Below the pieces are notes generated by a model. The model made no database searches, was not told the DNA's origin, and was given only the letters and a program-made list of their open reading frames with translations. The position numbers and the translations under genes were made by a program. Source: Archangium violaceum (lineage in GTDB: Bacteria; Myxococcota; Myxococcia; Myxococcales; Myxococcaceae). Taken from it: a stretch of 64,000 bases of DNA. How positions within the stretch are numbered: position 1 is the first letter of the stretch; every line of letters starts with the position of its first letter. Below are positions 55,901 through 63,100 of this stretch, in pieces. The stretch spans positions 4,677,001 through 4,741,000 of the forward strand of contig NZ_CP069396.1 of NCBI RefSeq assembly GCF_016887565.1, read 5' to 3'.

Positions 55901-57177
55901 GGGGAGCGCTGCTCAACGGGGCCAGGCTGGTGGTGTACCCGAGGGGGCCGGTGGGGGACGTGGAGGAGCTGGAGAGGGTGGTGAAGGGGAAGGGGGTGAC
56001 GGTGCTGCACCTGACGGCGGGACTGTTCACGCAGGTGGTGGACACGAAGGTGGAGGGGCTGAGGGGAGTGAGGCAGGTGCTGACGGGAGGAGACGTGGTG
56101 TCGGCGCCGCACGTGAGGAGGGTGTTGGAGGAGCTGAAGGTGCCGGTGACGGCGTGTTACGGGCCGACGGAGAACACGCTCTTCACCAGCTGCCACCGGA
56201 TGGAGAGGGTGGAGCAGGTGGGGGAGGTGGTGGCCATTGGCCGGCCGATAGGAAACACGCGGGTGTACGTGCTGGACGAGGGACTGCAGCCGGTGCCGGT
56301 GGGGGTGGTGGGAGAGCTGTACACGGCGGGAGAGGGCTTGGCGCGGGGGTACCTGGAGGAGGCGGGGCTGACGGCGGAGAAGTTCATGCCGGACCCGTAC
56401 GGAGGGGAAGGGGAGAGGATGTACCGGACGGGGGACATGGCCAGGTGGAGGAAGGACGGGGTGCTGGAGTTCGTGGGACGAGGGGACACGCAGGTGAAGG
56501 TGCGTGGCTTCCGAGTGGAGCTGGGAGAGGTGGAGGGAGTGGTGAGGGGAATGGAGGGGGTAAGGGAGGCGGTGGTGGTGGCGAGGAAGGAGGAGGGGGG
56601 GCTCAAGAGGTTGGTGGCGTACGTGGTGGGGCAGCCTGGGAGGAAGGTGGAGGCGGGGGAGGTGAGGGCGTACGTGAAGGGGAAGCTGCCGGAGTACATG
56701 GTGCCGGCGGCGGTGGTGGTGATGGAGGAGTTGCCACTGACGCCCAACGGGAAGGTAGACAGGAAGGCGTTGCCGGCGCCGGACAGCGCGCGGCCAGAGC
56801 AGGCGCAGCCCTACGTGGCGCCTCGCACCGACATCGAGCAACAGCTCGCGCGGATGTGCGCGGAGCTGCTGGGCGTCGAGAAGGTTGGCCTCAATGACGA
56901 CTTCATCGAGCTGGGCGGGCACTCGCTGCTCGCCACCCGGCTCGTCTCTCGTATCCGCACGACCTTCGGCGTGGATCTCTCCCTGCGGACACTCTTCGAG
57001 TCTCCGACGGTGGCCTCCATCGCCGTCCACATCGTGCACCTGCAGTCCCAACAGATTTCCCCGGACGAGCTCTCCCAGCTGATGGCCGAGCTCGAGCAGA
57101 TGTCCGGTGACCAGGTGGAAGATCTCCTTTCCGGGCCCCACAACCCGACCGACAACAAGAAGGCATCCAATGAGTGA
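40927..57177 (+). CDS. NRPS1: FAAL-ACP loading unit plus four modules (C-A-T, C-A-T, C-A-T-E, C-A-T)
   Basis: About 5416 aa. The ATG at 40927 has GAGG 6 nt upstream; 40891 is an in-frame alternative. Domains by nucleotide: fatty acyl-AMP ligase 40960-42690 (YTSGSTGTPKG, WLPPYHDMGLIGG); ACP with Ser codon 42874 (GLDSL); C1 43036-44350, A1 to 45880, T1 Ser 46024; C2 46200-47510, A2 to 49030, T2 Ser about 49188; C3 49362-50690, A3 to 52220, T3 Ser 52366 in GGDS; E3 52520-53860 (HHLVVDAVSW); C4 53915-55230; A4 to 56780, T4 Ser 56923. C1-C3 have HHIVSDG; C4 has SHLSLDG and follows an E domain, so is D-L type. Pocket residues read by eye: A1 DIWTIGAICK, close to the Phe code of GrsA (DAWTIAAICK); A2 DACTIAAVCK, aromatic-like; A3 and A4 DALHLGCLFK, substrate uncertain. 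No thioesterase. Loads a fatty acid and builds a lipotetrapeptide. Confidence 0.95.
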   Translation: MSASFRRISTHHTLVELLEARASERPGERLYTFVEEDGGEPTLTYGELELKARRIAAALQARARAGDRVMLLYPPGLEYVAGFFGCLYAGMVAVPAYPPDPVRLERTLPRLRAIIQDAQATVVLSTSFVVSMGEFLFEQSPDLAELQWVATDELPAGLESSWRRPETGPDSLTFLQYTSGSTGTPKGVMLSHRNLLHNLGLIAGAFGAHPGSVGVIWLPPYHDMGLIGGILEPLYMGFPVTLLSPLDFLKRPSRWLEAISRHRATISGGPNFAFDLCVRKMTPEQRRGLDLSSWQVAFSGAEPIRPETLARFTEAFGPCGFRREAFYPCYGLAEGSLIVSGGAMEAAPVLRALDTAALEKGRAEAPRDGGQRTLVGCGRTLEEQRLLVVDPESRVACPPGRVGEIWVSGSSVAQGYWRKPEATEEVFLARTAEGDGPFLRTGDLGFLQEDGELFVTGRRKDLIILRGRNHYPQDLELTVEQAHPALRQGCGAAFSVDVEGQERLVVVQEIDLRGQGDLRRQLLAAEEAAGIIRQRLAEGHEVQLHALALIEPGSLPKTSSGKVQRHATRAAFLADELRSVLSWREEEERREAPVPEQPRQEPPAATASRDVPTTQQALESWLVSRLAARLRVRPESVRTDEPVTRYGLDSLAAVELTNEIETGLGVVLPMEVLLQGPTIAGLARRLAGGQGSEVRAPLSRRPREGGLPLSFSQQRLWFFHQLEPSSPLHNIPTAVRLSGALDLSALERSFAELVRRHETLRTTLADEGGVPVQLISPAVGVRLPVVDLSTLPEAAREAEARRLADEEAREPFDLARGPLLRTTLLRMGEREHVLLLTVHHIVSDGWSMGVLVREVAALYEACSSGRAPALAELPVQYVDFAAWQREWLCGRVLESQLSYWRKQLEGVSHALELPTDRPRPSAQSFRGASLPVRLPAELSSAVRELSRREGVTPFMVLLAAFEAVLHRYSGQEDFCVGSAIVGRSRRELEGLIGFFANTLVLRARVAGGLSFRELLGRTRDTTLGAYAHQDMPFDKLVEALQPEREPGRSPLFQVMFVLQQDVQPHLSMPGLSLRRLDVDTRTAQFDLALSLTDSAEGFSGFLEYSTDLFDAGTMERLAVHLCTLLEGAVSRPELSVSALPLLPPEERHRLLVEWSGLAGPAPDSRLVLELFAEQVAARPDADALDFEGQRLTYRELDVRANQLAHHLRSWSVGPDVRVGLCVERSLELVVGMLGILKAGGAFVPLDPVYPAERLAFMLQDSVVPVLLTQRTVLDQLPREHGARVLCLDSEWARVESLPREAPVSPLDADNLAYVIYTSGSTGRPKGVLVVHRSLGNESLESARLHGCGPGSRMLQFSSLSFDISVWEVFGALVAGACVVLAPRERLLPGSALGTLLKEQRITAATLTPMVLAQQEETGLEALSTLISGGDVCTPEVIRRWKPGRRFLNAYGPTEITICATIDTDVDAQRPSIGRPLRGMRVYVLDPALRPAPSGVPGELYVGGVGVARGYLGRPELTAERFVPDPFSADAGARMYRTGDRVRFLADGRIEYLGRLDGQVKVRGIRIEPGEVEAVLKDHPAVREVAVVPREDVPGDRRLVAYVVPRPGQDSELRALRSWLKGKLPEALVPSAFVPLEALPLNPNGKLDRKALPAPDRLGQDAHFVAPRTPVEEMLAGQWTQLLGVTRVSSDDDFFALGGHSLLATQALSRLRAAFGVEVSLRELFATPTVAGLAERIEALLRARQSSRVPPLRAAPRQEAMPLSFAQQRLWFLQQLEPDGASYNMPAAVRMRGTLDVAALERSLGELLRRHEVLRTTFRLEAGQPVQSVSSVPVRLLARVDLGSLPESSREDEVRRLSHEEARRPFDLTRGPLLRATLLRLDEQEHVLLVTLHHIVSDGWSTAVLVREVAALYEAFLSGRPSPLPELPVQYADYAVWQRSWLQGEVLESQLAFWRQQLEGAPPVLELPTDRPRSSSNHRSGASLPVMLPSTLASALRSFSQREGSTVFMTLLAGFQVLLSRYSGQKDIVVGTDVANRHHAETEGLIGFFVNQLVMRTRLEGNPSFREVLAQVRESALGAYAHQDLPFEELVRALNPERSLAHAPLFQVKLVLQNVPDGQLELPGLSLDLEVLDSGAAKLDMVLLLSETERGLEGTLDYDASLFEPASMERLVGHLRTLLEAAVANPGQRVSALPLLTEEEQRRVLEEWNATEVEWPREKCIHELVTEQARARPEAVAVSCEGQKLTYRELEERANKLGNHLRGLGVGPEVRVALSVERSLELVVGMLGILKAGGVYVPLEPSYPAERLAYMMRDAGVSVVLTQEHIADELPAQGELLLCLDTEWAQVEAQPAQAPESGVRAENLAYIIYTSGSTGRPKGVMLGHRGLCNTAREAGKAHGYGPESRVLQYASMSFDASVCEVFGALVAGASLVLAPKEKLLPGEALGGLLRQEGITAVTLTPSVLAQQEEEGLEGLGTIISAGEACTPELVRRWGKGRKLLNAYGPTEVTVCATITSGSVEERVTVGRAWGNVRVYVLDEAQRPVPVGVAGELYVGGEGLARGYVGRAELTAERFVPDGVSGRAGERLYRTGDKVRWAEKGELEYLGRLDEQVKVRGMRVELGEVEAVLMGHPAVREAAVAQKEDAAGNKRLVGYVVPRPGQQVEVGLLRAWLGERLPEHQVPSAWVVLETLPLSTSGKVDKKALPAPDGSRPEQERPYVAPRTSTERQLAEVWAPLLGLDRVGVDDDFFELGGHSLLATQAISRISALFGVELPLRELFEAPTVARLAVRLEAELQAGRALRAPALLRVERTGSLPLSFAQQRLWFLDRMEPGSPLYNNPAAVRLDGPLDVAALDRAFQEIVRRHEALRTLFQDVEGQPAQVIVPSVQLPLPVVDLRELPEPSREEEARRISVEEARQPFDLTRGPLLRALLLALGEHSHVLLLTMHHIVSDGWSTAVLIREVAALYEAFHSGRPSPLPELPVQYADYSAWQRSWLQGDALEAQLAYWRQQLAGAPSVLELPTDRPRPAVQSFRGTSLPVRLPRELSAAVRELSRREGVTSFMTLLAAFQTVLSRYSGQDDVCVGSPIAGRTRSELEGLIGLFINTLVLRTKLSSQLTFRELLARVRTTTLDAYAHQDVPFEKLVEELKPVRSLSHSPLFQVLFILQQDLQQELKLPGLSLHPLASESGTARFDLTLNLMDLEDGFAGTIDYSTDLYDAETMERLFGHVRTLLEAAVAEPDRKVGELPLLTAQERERVLEEWNQTGAEYPRERSIGEEFEERVKERAGAVALECGEEKRTYGELEERANQIAHYLRGLGVGADERVGLCVERSAELVEWVLGIVKAGGAYVPLDPAYPRERLAGMLEDARPRVVVTEREQEGRLPLEGRVVVVREEVEQEVRRQPKTAPRSGAGPRTVAYVDFTSGSTGRPKGVLTEHRGVLRTVKGAKYAHLGPEETLLLIAPISFDASTLEVWGALLNGARLVVYPRGPVGDVEELERVVKGKGVTVLHLTAGLFTQVVDTKVEGLRGVRQVLTGGDVVSAPHVRRVLEELKVPVTACYGPTENTLFTSCHRMERVEQVGEVVAIGRPIGNTRVYVLDEGLQPVPVGVVGELYTAGEGLARGYLEEAGLTAEKFMPDPYGGEGERMYRTGDMARWRKDGVLEFVGRGDTQVKVRGFRVELGEVEGALRGMEGVREAVVVARKEEGGHKRLVAYVVGQPGRKVEAGEVRAYVKGRLPEYMVPAAVVVMEELPLTPNGKVDRKALPEPERVRGEAREYVAPRTPEEEKLAGIWAGVLGVEKVGVHDNFFELGGDSILSLQIIAKAGQQGLRITPKQLFARQTIAELAEVVSASKARGEQGVVEGPVPLTPVQREFFEKGLKKPEHFNQAVLLEVREALDAALLEKALRHVVEHHDALRMRFERTDSGWTQLNAGLDVHVTLGRVDLSGTPDEGLKAAIESGAARVHAGMELSRGPLFQAVLFELGAARSARLLLVAHHLVVDAVSWRVLLEDLQTAYQQLRANTAVALPEKTTSFKRWAERLETYARSEEVGREAAYWRELLSHEVPALPVDRAGGANTVGSAREVKVSLGEEETRALLQEVPGAWRASVQEVLLAGLARGLSTWTGKARLRVEVEGHGREELFGDEVDITRTVGWFTAVYPVELEVPVGGGAGDALRAVKETLRQVPGKGVGYGLVRYLREGGGAPRGTPRAQVAFNYLGQLDGVAAQSSVFAPARESSGPVQDSGEARGHVLEVNGYVLGGRLELTWTYSENLHARSTIDALAASFLAGLRELVANRRSPDAKRLSPSDFPLAKLSQEELEKVLRGRGEVEDVYPLSPMQQGMLFHVRLAPETGVYFEQLTWSIRSELESGALRRAWEKVVSRHPALRTAFLWEGLAEPVQVVEAKVELPWREEDWRGMPAEQQQRELEALLEKDKAKGLELSKAPLMRLTLVRLADREYRLVWSHSHLSLDGWSLGVVLKDLFAQYEACRQGRELELGRAPRFSRYVEWLGRQKVEEVEGWWKQELKGFREPTPLPAGKGKVEKAGEVVEVVEEKEWLTKEETERLQGFARKHQLTLNTLAQAAWALVLGKYAGQRDVVFGATASGRPAELEGVGEMVGLFINSLPVRVKLEERQPVVEWLRKLQEGQAELRQREFSPLVQVQSWSEVPRGAALFESLLVFENYPLDAAAKQYARGLEVEAEVVERTNYPLTVAVVPGERVLLRVSYEAARMEEGGARRVLEHWKAALEGLVEGAEGRLGAVSLLRGEERRRVLEEWNQTGAEYPRERSIGEEFEERVKERAGAVALECGEEKRTYGELEERANQIAHYLRGLGVGADERVGLCVERSAELVEWVLGIVKAGGAYVPLDPAYPRERLAGMLEDARPRVVVTEREQEGRLPLEGRVVVVREEVEQEVRRQPKTAPRSGAGPRTVAYVDFTSGSTGRPKGVLTEHRGVLRTVKGAKYAHLGPEETLLLIAPISFDASTLEVWGALLNGARLVVYPRGPVGDVEELERVVKGKGVTVLHLTAGLFTQVVDTKVEGLRGVRQVLTGGDVVSAPHVRRVLEELKVPVTACYGPTENTLFTSCHRMERVEQVGEVVAIGRPIGNTRVYVLDEGLQPVPVGVVGELYTAGEGLARGYLEEAGLTAEKFMPDPYGGEGERMYRTGDMARWRKDGVLEFVGRGDTQVKVRGFRVELGEVEGVVRGMEGVREAVVVARKEEGGLKRLVAYVVGQPGRKVEAGEVRAYVKGKLPEYMVPAAVVVMEELPLTPNGKVDRKALPAPDSARPEQAQPYVAPRTDIEQQLARMCAELLGVEKVGLNDDFIELGGHSLLATRLVSRIRTTFGVDLSLRTLFESPTVASIAVHIVHLQSQQISPDELSQLMAELEQMSGDQVEDLLSGPHNPTDNKKASNE
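47580..48345 (+). repeat. A2 segment nearly identical to A6 (63235-64000)
   Basis: The 5' half of the A2 coding region matches the A6 start at a constant offset of 15,655 bp to the window end with very few substitutions, including third positions. It indicates recent duplication or gene conversion between module 2 of NRPS1 and module 6 in NRPS2. Confidence 0.85.
50563..52385 (+). repeat. A3-T3 segment, nearly identical to A5-T5 (58493-60315) and, for 1.25 kb, to A4 (55255-56515)
   Basis: Offsets of 4,554 bp (A3 to A4) and 7,936 bp (A3 to A5) hold over the whole stretch, with isolated single-base changes. A3/A5 identity extends through the GGDS carrier and ends just before the E domains. A4 diverges after about 56515. 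The three A domains therefore should activate the same amino acid. Confidence 0.88.
54430..55170 (+). repeat. C4 second half nearly identical to C6 (62368-63108)
   Basis: The C-terminal halves of the two condensation domains that follow E domains match almost base for base at an offset of about 7,938 bp, while their N-terminal halves are clearly different. The break lies inside the C domain. Confidence 0.82.
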
Positions 57178-60100
57178 CGCATTGCAGCGCATCGCGGCCC
57201 TTTCCCCTGAGAAGCGTGAGCTGCTCCTGAGACAGCTCCGTCAGCGCGGAGTGCGTCCCGGGCAACAGCCCATCCCTCCGCGGCCGAACAGCGGGCAGCC
57301 TCCGGCGCTGTCCTTCGCGCAGCAGCGGCTGTGGTTCATGGACCGCATGGAGCCTGGCAGCCCGCTGTACAACCTCCCCCTGGCGCTCCGATTGGAGGGC
57401 GTCCTGGACGTGGCCGCGCTGGAGCGAGCCTTCCAGGAAGTGGTGCGCCGCCACGAGGCGCTGAGGACTTCGTTCCAGGAGGTCGGGAGCGAGGCCGTGC
57501 AGATCATCGCGCCCTCGATGCATGTTCCTCTCCGGGTGGAGGACCTGTCCGCGTTGTCCCCGGCTGAACGGGAGCAGGCCGCGCGGCGCCGGGTGGCGCA
57601 AGAGGGCAATGTGCCCTTCGACCTCACCCGCGGCCCCCTGCTGCGCACCCTGCTGCTGCGCCTGGGTGAGCGCGAGCACGTGTTGCTGCTGACGCTGCAC
57701 CACATCGTCTCGGACGGCTGGTCCATGGGGGTCCTCGTTCACGAAGTGGCCGCCCTCTATGACGCCTTTTCATCTGGAAGGCCGTCGCCGCTGCCGGAGC
57801 TGTCCGTGCAATACGCGGACTTCGCGGTGTGGCAGCGCGGGTGGTTGCAGGGCGACGCCCTGGAGGCGCAGGTCTCGTACTGGCGCCAGCAACTCGCCGG
57901 AGCACCCGCGGTGCTGGAGCTGCCCACGGATCGGCCTCGCCCCGCGGTGCAGTCCTTCCGCGGCGCCACGCTCTCGAGGGTGATGCCCCGCGCGTTGTGG
58001 GAGGGCATCAAGGCCTTGAGCCAGCGCGAGGGCGTCACCCCCTTCATGACGCTGCTCGCGGCCCTCCAGACGGTGCTGTCCCGGTACTCGGGGCAGGAGG
58101 ACGTGTGCGTGGGCTCGCCCATCGCCGGCCGCACCCGCTCCGAGCTGGAAGGGCTCATCGGCGTGTTCATCAACACCGTGGTGCTGCGCACGAAGCTGTC
58201 GTCACAGCTCACGTTCCGCGAGCTGCTGGCTCGGGTGCGCGCGACGACGGTGGACGCCTACGCGCACCAGGATGTGCCCTTCGAGAAGCTGGTGGAGGAG
58301 CTGAAGCCGGTCCGCAGCCTGAGCCACTCGCCGCTCTTCCAGGTGCTGTTCGCCTTCCAGAACGCGCCCGAGGCGAAGGCCGACCTTCCGAGCCTCTCCC
58401 TGCGTCCCTTCGAGGCGGAGACCCATTCGGCGAAGTTCGACCTGGGCATCACCTTCGCGGAGACCCCCGAGGGTCTCGCGGGCACGCTGGATTACAGCAC
58501 GGACCTGTACGACGCGGAGACGATGGAGAGGCTGTTCGGGCACGTGAGGACACTGCTGGAGGCAGCGGTGGCCGAGCCGGACAGGAAGGTGGGGGAGCTG
58601 CCGCTGCTGACGGCGCAGGAGCGCGAGCGAGTGCTGGTGGAGTGGAACCAGACAGGAGCGGAGTACCCGAGGGAGAGGAGCATCGGGGAGGAGTTCGAGG
58701 AGAGGGTGAGGGAGAGGGCGGGAGCGGTGGCGTTGGAGTGCGGGGAAGAGAAGAGGACGTACGGGGAGCTGGAGGAGAGAGCCAACCAGATAGCGCACTA
58801 CCTGAGAGGGCTGGGGGTAGGTGCGGACGAGCGTGTAGGGCTGTGCGTGGAGCGCTCGGCGGAGCTGGTGGAGTGGGTGCTGGGGATAGTGAAGGCGGGA
58901 GGGGCGTACGTGCCGTTGGACCCGGCGTACCCGAGGGAGAGGCTGGCGGGGATGCTGGAGGACGCCAGGCCGAGGGTGGTGGTGACGGAGAGGGAGCAGG
59001 AGGGGCGGCTGCCGCTGGAAGGGCGAGTGGTGGTGGTGAGGGAAGAGGTGGAGCAGGAGGTGAGGAGGCAGCCGAAGACGGCGCCGAGGAGCGGGGCGGG
59101 CCCGAGGACGGTGGCGTACGTGGACTTCACGTCGGGGAGCACGGGAAGGCCGAAGGGAGTGCTGACGGAGCACCGGGGCGTGCTGAGGACGGTGAAGGGG
59201 GCGAAGTACGCGCACCTGGGGCCGGAGGAGACGCTGCTGCTGATAGCGCCGATTTCATTCGACGCCTCGACGCTGGAGGTGTGGGGAGCGCTGCTCAACG
59301 GGGCCAGGCTGGTGGTGTACCCGAGGGGGCCGGTGGGGGACGTGGAGGAGCTGGAGAGGGTGGTGAAGGGGAAGGGGGTGACGGTGCTGCACCTGACGGC
59401 GGGACTGTTCACGCAGGTGGTGGACACGAAGGTGGAGGGGCTGAGGGGAGTGAGGCAGGTGCTGACGGGAGGAGACGTGGTGTCGGCGCCGCACGTGAGG
59501 AGGGTGTTGGAGGAGCTGAAGGTGCCGGTGACGGCGTGTTACGGGCCGACGGAGAACACGCTCTTCACCAGCTGCCACCGGATGGAGAGGGTGGAGCAGG
59601 TGGGGGAGGTGGTGGCCATTGGCCGGCCGATAGGAAACACGCGGGTGTACGTGCTGGACGAGGGACTGCAGCCGGTGCCGGTGGGGGTGGTGGGAGAGCT
59701 GTACACGGCGGGAGAGGGCTTGGCGCGGGGGTACCTGGAGGAGGCGGGGCTGACGGCGGAGAAGTTCATGCCGGACCCGTACGGAGGGGAAGGGGAGAGG
59801 ATGTACCGGACGGGGGACATGGCCAGGTGGAGGAAGGACGGGGTGCTGGAGTTCGTGGGACGAGGGGACACGCAGGTGAAGGTGCGTGGCTTCCGGGTGG
59901 AGCTGGGGGAGGTGGAGGGAGCGCTGAGGGGGATGGAGGGAGTGAGGGAGGCGGTGGTGGTGGCGAGGAAGGAGGAGGGGGGCCACAAGAGGCTGGTGGC
60001 GTACGTGGTGGGGCAGCCGGGGAGGAAGGTGGAGGCGGGAGAGGTGAGGGCGTACGTGAAGGGGAGGTTGCCGGAGTACATGGTGCCGGCGGCGGTGGTG

Positions 60101-63100
60101 GTGATGGAGGAGCTGCCGCTGACGCCCAACGGGAAGGTGGACAGGAAGGCGCTGCCGGAGCCGGAGAGGGTGAGGGGAGAGGCGCGGGAGTACGTGGCTC
60201 CGAGGACGCCGGAGGAGGAGAAGCTGGCGGGGATATGGGGGACGGTGTTGGGAGTGGAGAAGGTGGGGGTGCACGACAACTTCTTCGAGTTGGGCGGCGA
60301 CTCCATTCTCAGCCTGCAGGTGGTGGCTCGCGCGACGCAGGCGGGTCTGAAGCTGTCGCCCAAGCTGCTCTTCCAACATCAGACGGTCGCGGAGCTGGCG
60401 CGGGTTGCCGTGGTGTCGAAGGGAGCGCGGGGAGAGCAGGGCGTGGTGGAGGGCCCGGTGCCGCTGACGCCCATCCAGCGTGAGTTCTTCGAGAAGGGGC
60501 TGAAGAAGCCGGAGCACTTCAACCAGGCGGTGCTGCTGGAGGTGCGTGAGGCACTGGACGTGGCGCTGCTGGAGAAGGCGCTGCAACACGTAGTGGAGCA
60601 CCACGACGCGCTGCGCATGCGCTTCGAGCGGACCGACTCGGGCTGGAAGCAGCTCAACACCGGCAGGGTGGACGCCGTGAGGGTGCGGCGGGTGGATCTG
60701 TCCTCGGTGCCCGAGCTGGAGCAGGCCGCCGCACTGGAGACCGCGGTGGCGGAGGTGCAGCGGAGCCTGAACCTGTCCGAGGGGCTGCTGCTGCGCGTGG
60801 CGCTCCTCGAGCTGGGTCAGGACAAGCCGGGTCGCCTGCTGCTGGTGGGGCACCACCTGGTGGTGGATACGGTGTCGTGGCGCGTGCTGCTGGAGGATCT
60901 GCAGACGGCCTATCAGCAGTTGAAGAGCGGCGCGCCGGTGGCGTTGCCGGAGAAGACGACGTCATTCAAGCGCTGGGCGGAGCGGCTGGAGGCGTACGCG
61001 CGCTCGGAGGAGCTGGACCGGGAGCGGGCGTACTGGGAGGGCGCGCTGTCGAGAGAGGTGCGGGCGCTGCCGGTGGACAAGGCCGGTGGGGCCAACACGG
61101 TGGAGTCGGCTCGGGAGGTGAAGGTCTCGCTGGGCGAGGAGGAGACGCGGGCGCTGCTGCAGGAGGTGCCAGGCGCGTGGAGGGCCAACGTACAGGAGGT
61201 GCTGCTGGCGGGGCTGGTGAAGGGCCTGGGGGAGTGGACGGGACAGGGGCGCGTGCGGGTGGAGGTGGAGGGGCACGGGCGGGAAGAGCTGTTCGGAGAC
61301 GAGGTGGACATCACCCGGACGGTGGGTTGGTTCACCGCGGTGTACCCGGTGGAGGTGGAGACGCCGGTGGGGGCAGGCGCGGGAGACGCGCTGCGAGCGG
61401 TGAAGGAGACGCTCCGGCGGGTGCCGGGCAAGGGCCTGGGATACGGCCTGTTGCGCCACCTCCGTGAGGACGGCGGAGGGCTGGGACGCGGGCACCACGC
61501 GGAGGTGGTGTTCAACTACCTGGGGCAGTTGGACGGGGCGGCGGCGCAGTCGACGGTGCTCGTGCCCGCGCGAGAGTCGAGCGGGCCGATGCAGGACGGG
61601 GCGGAGGAGCGCGGGCACGTGCTGGAGGTGAACGGGTACGTGCTCGGCGGTCGGCTCGAGGTGAGCTTCGGCTACAGCGCCAACCTGTACGACAGGGCCC
61701 GCATCGAGAGCCTGGCGGGGAAATACGTGGAGGCGCTGCGCGCGCTGGTGGAGGGCAGGAAGACGGAAGAGGCGCGTCGGCCGACGCCCGTTGACTTCCC
61801 GTTGGTGAAGTTGGGGCGGGAGGAGTTGGCGAGGGTGCTGGCGGGGCGGGGTGAGGTGGAGGACGTGTACCCGCTGACGCCCATGCAGCAAGGCATGCTG
61901 TTCCACATGCGGCTGGCTCCGGAGAAGGGGGTGTACCTCGAACAGCTGACGTGGAACATCCGAGCGCAACTGGAGAGCGGGGCGCTGAGGCGTGCCTGGC
62001 AGACGGTGGTGAGCAGGCACGCGGCACTGAGGACGGCGTTCCTCTGGGAGGGGCTGTCGGAGCCGGTGCAGGTGGTGCAGGCGAAGGTGGAGCTGCCCTG
62101 GCGGGAGGAGGATTGGCGGGGCATGGAGGAGGGCGAGCAGCAGCGCCGGCTGGATGCGTTGCAGCGGGAGTACAAGGAAAAGAGGTTGGAGCTGACCCGG
62201 GCGCCGCTCATGAGGCTCACGCTGGTGCGGCTGGCCGAGAGTGAGTACCGGCTGGTGTGGAGCCACAGCCACGTGGTGCTGGATGGGTGGAGCCTGGGCG
62301 TGGTGCTCAAGGATCTGTTCGAGCAGTACGAGGGCTACCGGCGTGGGCTGGAGGTGGAGACAGGCCGTGCGCCGCAGTTCAGTCGGTACGTGGAGTGGCT
62401 GGGCAGGCAGAAGGTGGAGGAGGTGGAGGGCTGGTGGAAGCAGGAGCTGAAGGGCTTCCGGGAGCCGACGCCGCTGCCAGCGGGAAGGGGGAAGGTGGAG
62501 AAGGCGGGTGAGGTGGTGGAGGTAGTGGAGGAGAAGGAGTGGCTGACGAAGGAGGAGACGGAGCGGCTGCAGGGCTTCGTGCGCAAGCACCAGCTGACGC
62601 TCAACACGCTGGCGCAGGCAGCGTGGGCGCTGGTGCTGGGCAAGTACGCGGGACAGAGGGATGTGGTGTTCGGGGCGACGGCGTCTGGAAGGCCGGCGGA
62701 GCTGGAAGGGGTAGGGGAGATGGTGGGCCTGTTCATCAACTCGCTGCCGGTGAGGGTGAAGCTGGAGGAAAGGCAACCGGTAGTGGAGTGGCTCAGGAAG
62801 CTGCAGGAGGGCCAGGCGGAGCTGAGGCAGAGGGAGTTCAGTCCGCTGGTGCAGGTGCAGAGCTGGAGCGAGGTGCCTCGGGGAGCGGCGCTGTTCGAGA
62901 GCCTGCTGGTCTTCGAGAACTACCCGCTGGATGCGGCGGCGAAGCAGTACGCGCGAGGGCTGGAGGTGGAGGCGGAGGTGGTGGAGCGCACCAACTACCC
63001 GCTGACGGTGGCGGTGGTGCCCGGGGAGAGAGTGCTGCTGAGGGTGTCGTACGAGGCGGCGAGGATGGAGGAAGGCGGCGCCAGGAGGGTGCTGGAGCAC

